From Rhodanobacter denitrificans (GTDB taxonomy: Bacteria > Pseudomonadota > Gammaproteobacteria > Xanthomonadales > Rhodanobacteraceae): a stretch of 49,899 nucleotides of DNA. The DNA lies in assembly GCA_017848855.1 (NCBI GenBank), contig JAFIHF010000056.1, positions 1-49,899 on the forward strand, in the 5' to 3' direction. A program made the position numbers and the translations under genes. Position 1 is the stretch's first letter; each line of letters starts with the position of its first letter. Below are positions 18,892-26,888 of the stretch, in pieces. The notes below the pieces were generated by a model. The model did no database searches, was not told the origin of the DNA, and worked only from the letters and a program-made list of their open reading frames with translations.

Positions 18892-19728
18892 GTGATTCAG
18901 CAAACCGATTTCTTCTTCGAAGGCGGCCGCAGCGGCGTGCTGCTGATCCACGGCCTCACCGGCACGCCGATGGAGATGAAACTGCTCGGCAAGGGCCTGA
19001 ACCGCGCCGGCTACACCGTGCACGGCATGCAGCTGGCGGGCCACTGCGGCGACGCCGAGGATCTGCTCGCCACCGGCTGGCGCGACTGGTACGCAAGCGT
19101 GGAGCAGGCCGCGGACGCGCTGCGCAAGAAGGTCGATCACCTGTTCGTGGGCGGGCTGTCGATGGGCGCCCTGCTCTCGCTCAAGCTCGCCGCCGACCGC
19201 CCGGAGCAGATCTCTGGCGTGGGCGTGTACGGCGCCACCTTCCGCTACGACGGCTGGAGCATCCCGCGCATGGCGCGCATGTCCTTCATGCTGCCGCTGC
19301 TGAAGAAGCTCGGCATCGGCCGCCACCGCAGCTTCATGGAGCAGCCGCCCTACGGCATCCGCGACGAGCGCCTGCGCGCGCAGATCAGCGCGGCGATGCT
19401 GGGCGGCGACAGCGCCGCCGCCGGCCTGCCCGGCAACCCGTGGTATTCGCTGGCCGAGATGTACGGCCTCTCCGCCACGGTGCGCCGCCAGCTCTCGCAG
19501 GTCACCGCGCCCTGCCTGGTGGCGCACGCCAGCGAGGACGACGTGGCCAGCGTGAAGAACGCCGAGCTGGTGATGCGCGAGGTCAGCGCGCCGGTCGAGC
19601 TGCTGCTGCTGGACGACAGCTACCACATGATCACCATCGACAAGGAACGCCGCACTCTGATCGAGCGCTCCGCCGCGTTCTTCGACCGCATCGCCGCAGC
19701 CGACGTCCCGCAGCGCGCGGCAGCCTGA
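18892..19728 (+). CDS. Alpha/beta hydrolase (carboxylesterase, Est30-like)
   Basis: A 278-residue hydrolase. The oxyanion loop LLIHGLTGTP (about 17-26), nucleophile elbow GLSMG (Ser90), acid Asp216 or Asp217 in SEDDVAS, and His245 in DDSYHMITID form a complete triad. The small cap region resembles bacterial carboxylesterases and monoacylglycerol lipases. The start is a GTG at 18892. Only two bases separate its stop codon from the next gene, so it is the first gene of a four-gene plus-strand operon with two small transporters and an aminotransferase. An acyl or ester substrate connected with the acyl-carrier genes nearby is plausible but unproven. Confidence 0.88.
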   Translation: MIQQTDFFFEGGRSGVLLIHGLTGTPMEMKLLGKGLNRAGYTVHGMQLAGHCGDAEDLLATGWRDWYASVEQAADALRKKVDHLFVGGLSMGALLSLKLAADRPEQISGVGVYGATFRYDGWSIPRMARMSFMLPLLKKLGIGRHRSFMEQPPYGIRDERLRAQISAAMLGGDSAAAGLPGNPWYSLAEMYGLSATVRRQLSQVTAPCLVAHASEDDVASVKNAELVMREVSAPVELLLLDDSYHMITIDKERRTLIERSAAFFDRIAAADVPQRAAA

Positions 19729-19730
19729 TC

Positions 19731-20105
19731 GTGTCGACGGGTTCCATCACGCCACTCGTCGCGCTGCTGTGGGTACTCAACGTGGTGCTCGACACCGGCG
19801 GCCAGCTCGCGTTCAAGGCCGCCGCCGGCGATCCCGCGGCCGGCGACGGTTTCGCGCGCTGGCTGTACATGGCGCGGCGGCCGTGGATCTGGCTGGGCAT
19901 CGCCAGCTACGTGATCGAGTTCCTGATCTGGATCGCCTTCCTCTCGCTGCTGCCGTTGTCGCAGGCGATCCTGCTCGGCTCGATCAACATCGTGGCGATC
20001 ATGGTGGCCGGGCGCTTGCTGTTCGGCGAGAAGCTCACCCGCCTGCGCGTGGCCGGCATCCTGCTGGTGACGCTGGGCGTGGCGATCGTGGGAGTCGGCG
20101 GATGA
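19731..20105 (+). CDS. Small EamA/SMR-type membrane transporter, subunit 1
   Basis: A 124-residue protein with four predicted helices, the size of a single SMR/EamA half-transporter. It starts with GTG two bases after the hydrolase stop codon. Recognisable pieces are LNVVLDTGGQLAFKAAAG in helix 1 and the C-terminal GEKLTRLRVAGILLVTLGV. Its four-base overlap (ATGA) with the following paralogue suggests an obligate heterodimer, like EmrE-type pairs or the ArnE/ArnF flippase. No substrate is visible. Confidence 0.85.
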   Translation: MSTGSITPLVALLWVLNVVLDTGGQLAFKAAAGDPAAGDGFARWLYMARRPWIWLGIASYVIEFLIWIAFLSLLPLSQAILLGSINIVAIMVAGRLLFGEKLTRLRVAGILLVTLGVAIVGVGG

Positions 20106-20515
20106 AGCGCGGCTGGTTCTACCTGATCGGCTTCCTGGTGCTGGTGCTGTTCGACTCGGTGGGCGCGATCAGCTTCAAGTACGCCGGCATGCATGCGCTG
20201 CCGGTGGAGGCCAGCACGGCGTGGCTGCTGCGGCTGTTCGGCAAGCCGTGGATCTACGGCGCGGTGGTCGGCTACATCGGCGCGTTCTTCACCTGGATGA
20301 CCCTGCTCAAGCACGCGCCGATCGGCCCCGCGTTCGCCGCCTCGCACCTGGAGGTGGTGTCGGTGATGCTGCTGTCGATCTGGCTGTTCCACGAGCCGCT
20401 CACCCTGCCGCACGTGCTGGGCGCCATCGCGATCGTCGCCGGCATCGTCTGCCTCGGCTTCGCCGAGAGCCGCGAACACGTGCCGGAAGAAGGCAGCGCG
20501 CCGGCACAGACCTGA
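20102..20515 (+). CDS. Small EamA/SMR-type membrane transporter, subunit 2
   Basis: A 137-residue four-helix protein similar in plan to its upstream partner. Characteristic segments are DSVGAISFKYAGMHAL in helix 1, PIGPAFAASHLEVVSVMLLS in helix 3 and the helix 4 signature LTLPHVLGAIAIVAGIVCLG. Translation is coupled to the upstream gene by an ATGA overlap. Together with a DegT-type aminotransferase immediately after it, the pair recalls arnE/arnF beside arnB, but arnC, arnA and arnT are absent from the window. A lipid-linked or amine substrate is one possibility. Confidence 0.85.
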   Translation: MKRGWFYLIGFLVLVLFDSVGAISFKYAGMHALPVEASTAWLLRLFGKPWIYGAVVGYIGAFFTWMTLLKHAPIGPAFAASHLEVVSVMLLSIWLFHEPLTLPHVLGAIAIVAGIVCLGFAESREHVPEEGSAPAQT

Positions 20516-20527
20516 AGCCGGCACGCC

Positions 20528-21739
20528 ATGCTGCCCCGTCGCCGCCACGAACTGCCGCCCACCGCCGGCCTGCCGCTCAAGCTGACGGACCTGCGCCCCG
20601 GCGCGGCCACGCTGGCCGCCGACGTCGCCGCGCTGCTGGGCACGCCGCCGCTCGCGCTCACCTGCTCCGGCACCGCCGCGCTGCTGATCGCACTGGCCAC
20701 GCTGCACGAACTGCAGCCCGCGCGGCGCCGCGTGCTGATGCCCGCCTACACCTGTCCGTTGGTGCCGCTGGCCGTGCACCAGGCCGGGCTGGAGCCCGTG
20801 CCCTGCGACCTGCGCCCCGGCCACTACGACATGGACCCGCACGCGCTGCGCGCGGCCTGCGACGAACGCACGCTGGCGATCCTGCCCACCCATCTCGCCG
20901 GCCGCGTGGCCGACGTGGACGATGCGCTGGCGGTGGCGAACAACGTGGGCGCCTGCGTGATCGAGGATGCCGCCCAGGCGCTGGGCGCGCGCCGCGACGG
21001 CGCCAGCGTGGGCCTGGCCGGAGACATCGGCTTCTTCAGCCTCGCCGCGGGCAAGGGCCTGTCGATCTACGAAGGCGGCCTGCTCGCCGCACGCGATCCC
21101 GAACTGCGCGAACGCCTCGCCCGCACCGCCGCGCGCCTCGCGCCGTTCCAGCTCGGCTGGGAACTGCGCCGCAGCGCGGAACTGCTTGGCTACGCCGCGC
21201 TGTACCGCCCGCACGGCCTGCGCCTCGCCTACGGCAACCCGCTGCGCAAGGCGCTGCGTCGCGGCGACCCGGTGGCCGCGGTGGGCGACGATTTTTCGCT
21301 GCCGCTGCCGCTGCATGCGGTGGGCCGCTGGCGGCAAGCCGTTGGTGCGCACGCAGCCAAACGCCTGCCCGCCTTCATCGAGCAATGCACGGCGCGCGCG
21401 CAGCGCTGGCTGCCGCGCCTGCGCGCGATTCCCGGCGTCGAGGTGCTGGACGACCCCGCCGGCGCGCACGGCACCTGGCCGTTCTTCATGCTGCTGCTGC
21501 CCGACGCGCAACGCCGCGACGCCGCGCTGGAGCAACTCTGGCAAACCGGCTACGGCGTCAGCCGCCTGTTCATCCACGCCCTGCCCGACTACGCCTACCT
21601 CGGCGGCATCGTGCCTACGAGCGATGTGCCGAACGCCCGCGACTTCGCCGCGCGCAGCCTCAGCATCGGCAACAGCGAGTGGCTCACGGAGGCGGACATG
21701 GAGGCGATCTGCGGCGTGCTGGAAGCGTCGGCGCGCTGA
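20528..21739 (+). CDS. DegT/DnrJ/EryC1/StrS family PLP aminotransferase
   Basis: A 403-residue type I-fold PLP enzyme. The region TCSGTAALLIAL binds PLP phosphate, VIEDAAQALGA carries the Asp that contacts the pyridine ring, and FFSLAAGKGLSIYEGG contains the Schiff-base Lys176. The family normally aminates keto-sugars on nucleotide carriers, though some members act on other ketones. Unlike typical sugar aminotransferases, the segment after residue 200 is Arg-rich and the C-terminus is divergent, so a nonstandard substrate is possible. It starts 12 bases after the second transporter gene and ends seven bases from the convergent beta-propeller gene. Confidence 0.87.
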   Translation: MLPRRRHELPPTAGLPLKLTDLRPGAATLAADVAALLGTPPLALTCSGTAALLIALATLHELQPARRRVLMPAYTCPLVPLAVHQAGLEPVPCDLRPGHYDMDPHALRAACDERTLAILPTHLAGRVADVDDALAVANNVGACVIEDAAQALGARRDGASVGLAGDIGFFSLAAGKGLSIYEGGLLAARDPELRERLARTAARLAPFQLGWELRRSAELLGYAALYRPHGLRLAYGNPLRKALRRGDPVAAVGDDFSLPLPLHAVGRWRQAVGAHAAKRLPAFIEQCTARAQRWLPRLRAIPGVEVLDDPAGAHGTWPFFMLLLPDAQRRDAALEQLWQTGYGVSRLFIHALPDYAYLGGIVPTSDVPNARDFAARSLSIGNSEWLTEADMEAICGVLEASAR

Positions 21740-21746
21740 TTTCCGC

Positions 21747-22895
21747 TCACAGCGGCGTGGGCACCACTTCGACCCGCTCGTCCTCGTACAGCGTGGCGAT
21801 CAAGCTGCGCCCATCGGGCAGGAACGACACTTCGCGCGGGAAACCCGCAGCAGGCGCCTTCATCAGCGTACCGGGCTTGCCGTCGGCCAGCGACAGGCCG
21901 GCCAACTGCCCTGCCGTCGCATTACCGAAACGCGCCGACAAGGCCACCCATACCTGCTTGCCGTCCGGCCGCACGGCCACGCCCACGGGACTGGCGCCGA
22001 TGGCGAAGCTCGCGTAACCGGACTTGCCGGAGTCCGCCAACAAGTCGCTGGCCTGGAACTCCAGCAACGCATTGCTGCCGCGTGCACTCACCCACACTTG
22101 CCCTCCCGACGGCGCCACGGCAACCCGCACCGGGTTGCAGCCGGCGGTCACGACGCCGGCCACGGCACGCCGCGGCTCCTGCGCCGCCTTGTCCACATCG
22201 ATGCGAAACAGCAGTCCCGGCGGATGCATCCGCTGCGCCGCCTCCTCCGGCTTGCAGATCGCCGGCAGGCCCGCGCCCGGCGGGGCGGCCTCGCTGGTCG
22301 CATACAGCCAGCGTCCATCCGGCGATTGCGCCAAACCGACCGGCCCCGCCGCAACCGGGATGCGCCCGATCAGCGCGGCACTGCGGAAACCGTTGCCGCG
22401 CGCCTTCGCCAGGTCGAACACGCTGATCGCATGCGCGCGTTCCTGGCTGACGAACAACAGCCGGCCGTCGCGGCTGACCAGCGTGTAGACCGCCTGCCGG
22501 CCCTCGCTGTCGCGCAGTTCCCCCAGCAGCGGCTTGCCCTGCGCGCTTTCCAGGCCGGCGACATCGAACACGCTGGCGCCGTCGCGTTCGGCCACCGCCA
22601 GCAACTGGCCGTCAGGGGAAATCGACTCGCCGAATACCGGCTCCGGCAACGATACCGTGTGATCCAGTCGGAACTTTCCGTTCTCGTTGTGCAGCACCGC
22701 TACCGCGCCCTGCCGCGTCCCTTGCACCAGCGACACGAACACCCAGCATCCATCCGCGCTGGAGACGGCCGCGAACGGATGGCCCGGAACCGCCACCTGC
22801 ATTGCCTGCGCGGGCATCGCACAGGCGGCTGCCTGCGCCCTTCCCGCCAGAACCAAAACCAGAGTGCCAAGCATCCCCGCGATCATCCGCTTCAT
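21747..22895 (-). CDS. Exported YncE-like beta-propeller protein
   Basis: A 382-residue protein with a signal peptide (cleavage near AQAAAC). It has repeated blade-like motifs such as GESISPDGQLLAVAE, GLAQSPDGRWLYAT, RVAVAPSGGQVWVSARG and GVAVRPDGKQVWVAL, about seven in all. This is the WD40/YVTN-like fold of YncE and surface-layer propellers. No catalytic residues of lactonases could be assigned, so a binding role in the periplasm is the cautious call. The ATG at 22895 starts the signal peptide. It lies downstream of the arginase-like and FemAB-like genes on the same strand, with a 132-base gap. Confidence 0.82.
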   Translation of the reverse strand: MKRMIAGMLGTLVLVLAGRAQAAACAMPAQAMQVAVPGHPFAAVSSADGCWVFVSLVQGTRQGAVAVLHNENGKFRLDHTVSLPEPVFGESISPDGQLLAVAERDGASVFDVAGLESAQGKPLLGELRDSEGRQAVYTLVSRDGRLLFVSQERAHAISVFDLAKARGNGFRSAALIGRIPVAAGPVGLAQSPDGRWLYATSEAAPPGAGLPAICKPEEAAQRMHPPGLLFRIDVDKAAQEPRRAVAGVVTAGCNPVRVAVAPSGGQVWVSARGSNALLEFQASDLLADSGKSGYASFAIGASPVGVAVRPDGKQVWVALSARFGNATAGQLAGLSLADGKPGTLMKAPAAGFPREVSFLPDGRSLIATLYEDERVEVVPTPL

Positions 22896-23027
22896 GCGCG
22901 CCCTGCCGCCACGTCGATTGCGCACACTACCGCCAACCCGGCCACAGTCGTCAACGTGCAGGATTCTGCGCACGGCGGGTGCATCGGTGGCACACCATCC
23001 GCGCCGACACCGCGAACAAGGGCCGGA

Positions 23028-23909
23028 TCAGCCACAGCGTGCGGCAATCGCGTCCAGCAACCGCAAGTTCAGCGCATGCTGCTGCGCCTGCCAGCCGGCG
23101 ACTTGCGCGGGGTCGATCTCGGGCTGCTCGTCCATCGCGGAGAGCTTGCGCTTCCACCACGTGCGGTAGCGGTAATGCGAGACCTCGCCGTTGATGTCGC
23201 TGCCGGCAAGGCCCTGCCGCAGGCTGGCGATCAGCGCCAGCGCGTGATCGAGCTGCAAACGGCCCTGGTCCCAGTTGGTGCGCGCCACTTCCGGCGCGAA
23301 CACGTCCTTGTCGATGGTGAGGTAGGTCGGCTGGCGCTGCGTGCGCTGCTGTTCGACGAAGGCGTCGACCAAGGCATCCGGTGTGTCGAAGCCGCGGAAC
23401 GCGCGCGCGATGCCGAGCCGCCGCGACCAGCCGGTGTCCACGCCCATGCTCCAGTAGGTGAGCTTGCCGCGTACGAGCGGCGCGAGGTAGTTCTCCCACG
23501 CGTGGCCGGCGCCGATGTCGTGCGAGGTGATGCCGAGCACATGCACGTGTTCCACGAACGGCAGCGCGGCTACGCGGCGCACCCACGAGCCGCAGTGCAC
23601 GCCGAACGGAAAGCGCATGTTGTCGGGATGGTTGTCCAGCACCACCACCTGGATCGGCGCGGCGGGCTGGAGCCGCGCGATCAGCGGCCAGCTGAGGTGG
23701 TGGAAATCGCCCGAGCCGGTGAACACGGTGCCGTAGTGCGCGGGCAGCTGCGCGTCCAGCAGCGCGCGGAAGCGGCGCATGGTGGCGAGCGAGCAGCCGA
23801 AGCGGATCGCCTCCTGCCACTCGGCCAAAGGCAGCACGAGGCGGCCGGGCAGCGCGCCCACCGAGCCGTCGATGTCGAGCACCACGGGGCGCGGCATGGA
23901 AACGTTCAC
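23028..23909 (-). CDS. Arginase-fold-like protein of unknown substrate
   Basis: A 293-residue protein. Three motifs resemble the metal ligands of the ureohydrolase (arginase/agmatinase/deacetylase) fold: GSGDFHH (about 65-71), DNHPDN (about 92-97) and LTIDKDVF (about 197-204). They match the GGDHS, DAHxD and SxDxD positions in order and spacing. The enzyme may hydrolyse a C-N bond, but no substrate is evident. A GTG at 23909 has GAGGGG six bases upstream and is preferred; an ATG at 23897 or an ATG at 24014 directly after the FemAB stop are alternatives. The longest version would translate through a REP palindrome. Confidence 0.7.
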   Translation of the reverse strand: MNVSMPRPVVLDIDGSVGALPGRLVLPLAEWQEAIRFGCSLATMRRFRALLDAQLPAHYGTVFTGSGDFHHLSWPLIARLQPAAPIQVVVLDNHPDNMRFPFGVHCGSWVRRVAALPFVEHVHVLGITSHDIGAGHAWENYLAPLVRGKLTYWSMGVDTGWSRRLGIARAFRGFDTPDALVDAFVEQQRTQRQPTYLTIDKDVFAPEVARTNWDQGRLQLDHALALIASLRQGLAGSDINGEVSHYRYRTWWKRKLSAMDEQPEIDPAQVAGWQAQQHALNLRLLDAIAARCG

Positions 23910-23926
23910 GCGCAGCCCCTCGCGAT

Positions 23927-23985
23927 CCGTGGGTCGGGCTTCAGCCCGACAGGCCCGGCGCGTCGGGCTGAAGCCCGACCCACGG
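23927..23985. repeat. REP-like palindrome with 24-base perfect arms
   Basis: The arms at 23927-23950 and 23962-23985 are perfectly complementary and contain GTCGGGCTTCAGCCCGAC, itself a palindrome, so alternative small hairpins can form. The spacer is 11 bases. It sits between the FemAB-like and arginase-like genes of a presumed operon. Elements of this kind are common in xanthomonads. Confidence 0.85.
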
Positions 23986-24014
23986 GAGATGCTGGGCCGG
24001 CCGTCGCATGACAT

Positions 24015-25085
24015 TCACTCATCGTCCTTCTCCGCCTGCTCCTGCCAGCTGCGGTCGCCCTCGAAATGCCCGCCCAGCTTGCGCAGCAGCGCGCGCAGCA
24101 GCGGGTTGCGCGCGTACACCGCGTGGCGGGTGAAGGTGAAGCTGGCGCCGAGGAAGGACTTCACCTCGGGGTCGGTCCAGCCGGCCACGTAATGCGTGAA
24201 GCCGCGCTCGCGCGCGTAGCCGAGGTTGTGCATCCAGCTCACGAAGTAGAGGTTGTGCTCGCGCGCCGCGGGGTAGGCGAAGCCGATGTACTTGTCGACC
24301 AGCTTGCCGCCGTATTCGTAGCAGAGGTTCCAGCCGATCATCGCGCCGCCGTGGCGGTAGACGAAGACCACGCCGCCGCTCCCCTCGTCCTGCAGCAGCC
24401 GGCGGAAGTAGTCCGGGCTCAGGCGGTCGAAGTGGATCTCGCTCTGCGCGTACACGTTGTCGAACAGCGCGTAGTACGCGGCGAGCACGGCCTCGTCGCG
24501 GAAGCGCGCGTCGCCGGTGCGCATGGTTTCGATCTCGAGCTGCGCGCGCGAGCGCAGCTTGCGGCGGATGTTCTTGCGGCGGCTGTAGCTGAGCCGGGCC
24601 AGGTAGTCGTCGTCCGAGGCGAAGTCGATCGTCACGTAGGCCAGCGCCTGGCCCTCCAGCAGCACGAAGCCTTCCGCCTCGCAGGCTGCGGCGAAGGCGC
24701 GCGCGTGGGCGTTCGCGGCGGCGTCGAGCAGCGGCGAATCCTGCGCGATGTCCTTCACGATGAGCAGCTTGCACTCGCGCCCCCAGGCCGCCTTCAGGCC
24801 GCGCGCCAGTTCGGCGGGCGCCACCTGCGGCGGCAGCGGCGCGTACTCGGTCGCGGTGCTGCCGGCGAAGCGGGTGCGCCAGCTGAGCAGCCGGCGCCAG
24901 TGCCGGTACAGCGGCAGCGCGGCCACGCGGCGGCGCAACGCGTCGTCGGCCGTGGTCAGGAGGTCGAACGGCGCCAGGAAGCCCGGCATGCCCTGCGGCG
25001 AGCGCGCCGCCGTGAAGCCGATCGGCGGCTGCGACATGAACGCTTCGAGCAGCGCGTCCGGTTCCAGTTGCGAAATGAAAGGCAT
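24015..25085 (-). CDS. FemAB/BioF2-like GNAT-fold N-acyltransferase
   Basis: A 356-residue cytosolic protein with a C-terminal double GNAT-type domain (about 130-340). The segment YLARLSYSRRKNIRRKLR resembles the basic stretch of Acetyltransf_6 proteins, followed by FVYRHGGAMIGWNLCYEYGG and DKYIGFAYP, typical of the acetyl-CoA or acyl-ACP binding half. Such enzymes transfer acyl or aminoacyl groups to amines. It is divergent from the acyl carrier protein gene and shares a 90-base intergenic region with it, so acyl-ACP is a natural donor candidate. That assignment is inference. Confidence 0.8.
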   Translation of the reverse strand: MPFISQLEPDALLEAFMSQPPIGFTAARSPQGMPGFLAPFDLLTTADDALRRRVAALPLYRHWRRLLSWRTRFAGSTATEYAPLPPQVAPAELARGLKAAWGRECKLLIVKDIAQDSPLLDAAANAHARAFAAACEAEGFVLLEGQALAYVTIDFASDDDYLARLSYSRRKNIRRKLRSRAQLEIETMRTGDARFRDEAVLAAYYALFDNVYAQSEIHFDRLSPDYFRRLLQDEGSGGVVFVYRHGGAMIGWNLCYEYGGKLVDKYIGFAYPAAREHNLYFVSWMHNLGYARERGFTHYVAGWTDPEVKSFLGASFTFTRHAVYARNPLLRALLRKLGGHFEGDRSWQEQAEKDDE

Positions 25086-25175
25086 GAGTAAGCGGGTTTG
25101 CCTAGACTATGGGGGTCGCCGAGCCGGCTCGCCGGTTCGGATGCACCCATTGTCGCCTGCCACCAAGGATCCGTC
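25086..25175. promoter_or_regulatory. Divergent promoter region of the acyltransferase and ACP genes
   Basis: The 90 bases between the FemAB-like start and the ACP start must serve both directions. They contain a hairpin-capable CCGAGCCGG-CTCG-CCGGTTCGG at about 25119-25140. AAGGAT (about 25165-25170) is a likely ribosome-binding site for the ACP gene. I cannot assign sigma-factor boxes with confidence. Confidence 0.45.
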
Positions 25176-25448
25176 ATGACCGGAACGACCCAGCAGCAAG
25201 TGTTCGAGATCATCGCCAAGCAGGCCAAGGTCGACGTGGCGAACGTCAAGCCCGAATCCACGCTGAAGGACCTGGGCATCGCCTCGCTGGAGGCGATCGA
25301 GCTGATCTTCGACATCGAGGAGCACTTCGACATCCACTTCCCCGAACAGCAGGGCGCGAACTTCGACAGCGACACCGCGCAGAGCCTGGTCGACGCGGTG
25401 CAGAAGGCGCTGGACGAGAAGGCCGCCGCCGGCGAAGGCAACGCGTAA
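25176..25448 (+). CDS. Acyl carrier protein (phosphopantetheine-binding)
   Basis: A 90-residue acidic protein. The phosphopantetheine serine is Ser37 in DLGIASLEAIEL, where the usual Asp-Ser-Leu is replaced by Ala-Ser-Leu. A longer than usual loop, HFPEQQGANFDSD, precedes helix IV. It differs clearly from housekeeping AcpP, which is expected next to fabD/fabG/fabF rather than here. It is therefore a dedicated carrier for a specialised acyl pathway. Its TAA overlaps the ATG of the ketoacyl synthase by one base (TAATG), indicating coupled expression. Confidence 0.92.
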   Translation: MTGTTQQQVFEIIAKQAKVDVANVKPESTLKDLGIASLEAIELIFDIEEHFDIHFPEQQGANFDSDTAQSLVDAVQKALDEKAAAGEGNA

Positions 25449-26680
25449 TGCCCACCATCGAGACACGCCGGGTCGTCATCACCGGCATGGGCGCGGTCAG
25501 CCCGCTCGGCGTGGGCGCCCGGGCGCTGTGGCACGGCCTGCGCGAGGGGCGCAGCGCGATCGGCCCGCTGCGCCACCGCGACAGCGAGGTGCTGCGCGTG
25601 AAGATCGCAGCCCAGGTGCCGGAAAGCTTCGACCCGGCCACCGGCATCGACGAGCGCACCCTGCCCATGCTCGACCGCACCTCGGAATTCGCGCTGCACG
25701 CGGCGCGCGAGGCGATCGCGCATTCCGGCATCGACTTCGCCCGCGACGGCCTCGGCCAGCGCACCGCGGTGGTGGTGGGCACCGGCGTGGGCGGCGAGAC
25801 CACCCAGGACGAACAGAGCCGCCGCATCTACGCCGAGAAGTCCAGCCGCGCCCATCCACTCACCATCGTGCGGCTGATGACCAACGCCTCGGCCAGCCAG
25901 ATCAGCATCGCCTACGGCCTGCGCGGCCCCGCCTACGCGGTGGCCAGCGCCTGCGCCTCGGCCAACCACGCGATCATCCAGGCGGCGCAAATGATCCGCT
26001 TCGGCATGGCCGACGTGGCGGTCACCGGCGGCACCGAAGCCTGCCTCAGCTACGGCGCGCTGCGCGCGTGGGAAGCGATGCGCGTGCTCGCCGACGACAC
26101 CTGCCGCCCGTTCAGCGTCAACCGCCGCGGCCTCGTGCTGGGCGAAGGCGCTGCCATCTTCGTGCTGGAATCGCTGGAACACGCCCGCGCGCGCGGCGCC
26201 ACCATCCTCGCCGAGCTGGCCGGCACCGGCATGAGCGCCGACGCCAGCGACATCGTGATGCCCAGCGCCGAAGGCGCCGCCACCGCGATGCGCCAGGCAC
26301 TGGCCGAAGCCGAACTCAACCCCGAAGACGTCGACTACATCAACGCCCACGGCACCGGCACCCAGGCCAACGACGTCACCGAAACCCGCGCCATCCGCCT
26401 CGCCTTCGGCGAACACGCCGACAAGCTCGCGGTGACCTCCACCAAGTCCATGCACGGCCACGCCCTGGGCGCTTCCGGCGCGCTGGAACTGGTCGCCGCC
26501 ATCGGCGCGCTGCGCGAAGGCGTGGTGCCGCCCACCGCCAACCTCGACAAGGTCGACCCCGCCTGCGACCTCGACTACGTACCGAACACCGCGCGCGAGA
26601 TGCCAGTGCGCGCGGTGCTCAGCAACTCGTTCGCGTTCGGCGGCCTGAACGCCGTGCTGGCGCTGAAGCGCGCGCCGTAA
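25448..26680 (+). CDS. Beta-ketoacyl-ACP synthase, FabF-like (KAS II type)
   Basis: A 410-residue condensing enzyme. The catalytic triad is intact: Cys169 in ASACASANH, His301 in NAHGTGT and His338 in STKSMHGHALGASG. The C-terminal FGGLNA is also typical. It catalyses decarboxylative elongation of an acyl thioester with malonyl-ACP. The gene is paired with its own ACP but no ketoreductase, dehydratase or malonyltransferase is nearby, so it must borrow those from primary metabolism or perform a single condensation. A CTCTCCC palindrome 14 bases after the stop codon may end the transcript. Confidence 0.93.
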   Translation: MPTIETRRVVITGMGAVSPLGVGARALWHGLREGRSAIGPLRHRDSEVLRVKIAAQVPESFDPATGIDERTLPMLDRTSEFALHAAREAIAHSGIDFARDGLGQRTAVVVGTGVGGETTQDEQSRRIYAEKSSRAHPLTIVRLMTNASASQISIAYGLRGPAYAVASACASANHAIIQAAQMIRFGMADVAVTGGTEACLSYGALRAWEAMRVLADDTCRPFSVNRRGLVLGEGAAIFVLESLEHARARGATILAELAGTGMSADASDIVMPSAEGAATAMRQALAEAELNPEDVDYINAHGTGTQANDVTETRAIRLAFGEHADKLAVTSTKSMHGHALGASGALELVAAIGALREGVVPPTANLDKVDPACDLDYVPNTAREMPVRAVLSNSFAFGGLNAVLALKRAP

Positions 26681-26694
26681 AGCCGCGCGCTGCT

Positions 26695-26850
26695 CCCCTC
26701 TCCCACTTGTGGGAGAGGGGTTGGGGGAGAGGGGCCGCGGGGTGTCGTTTCTCTTTGGTGACTTTCTCTTTGGACAAGCAAAGAGAAAGTCACTCGGGCC
26801 GCGGCAGCGGCTCGAAACCGCTTTGAAACTTGCGAGAGCGCAAAGCAAGA
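26695..26850 (-). repeat. CTCTCCC palindrome and short structured element
   Basis: The palindrome is at 26695-26720. Hairpin H-b of the structured element is at 26758-26793 with perfect 15-base arms GTGACTTTCTCTTTG and its complement. H-a follows near 26796-26813 in the variant form GGCCGC-GGCA-GCGGCT. This is an inverted, shortened copy lacking H-c to H-e. The remaining bases to the VapC stop codon hold nothing I can identify. Confidence 0.75.
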
Positions 26851-26888
26851 AGCCACATCGCACCCGATGCCCACCCCGCGAGGCACGC

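Noticed and set aside
19731-21739. Complete aminoarabinose (arn) operon
   Set aside because: Only an ArnE/ArnF-like pair and an ArnB-like family member are present; arnC, arnA, arnD and arnT are missing, and neither the aminotransferase nor the transporters can be assigned to arn from sequence alone.
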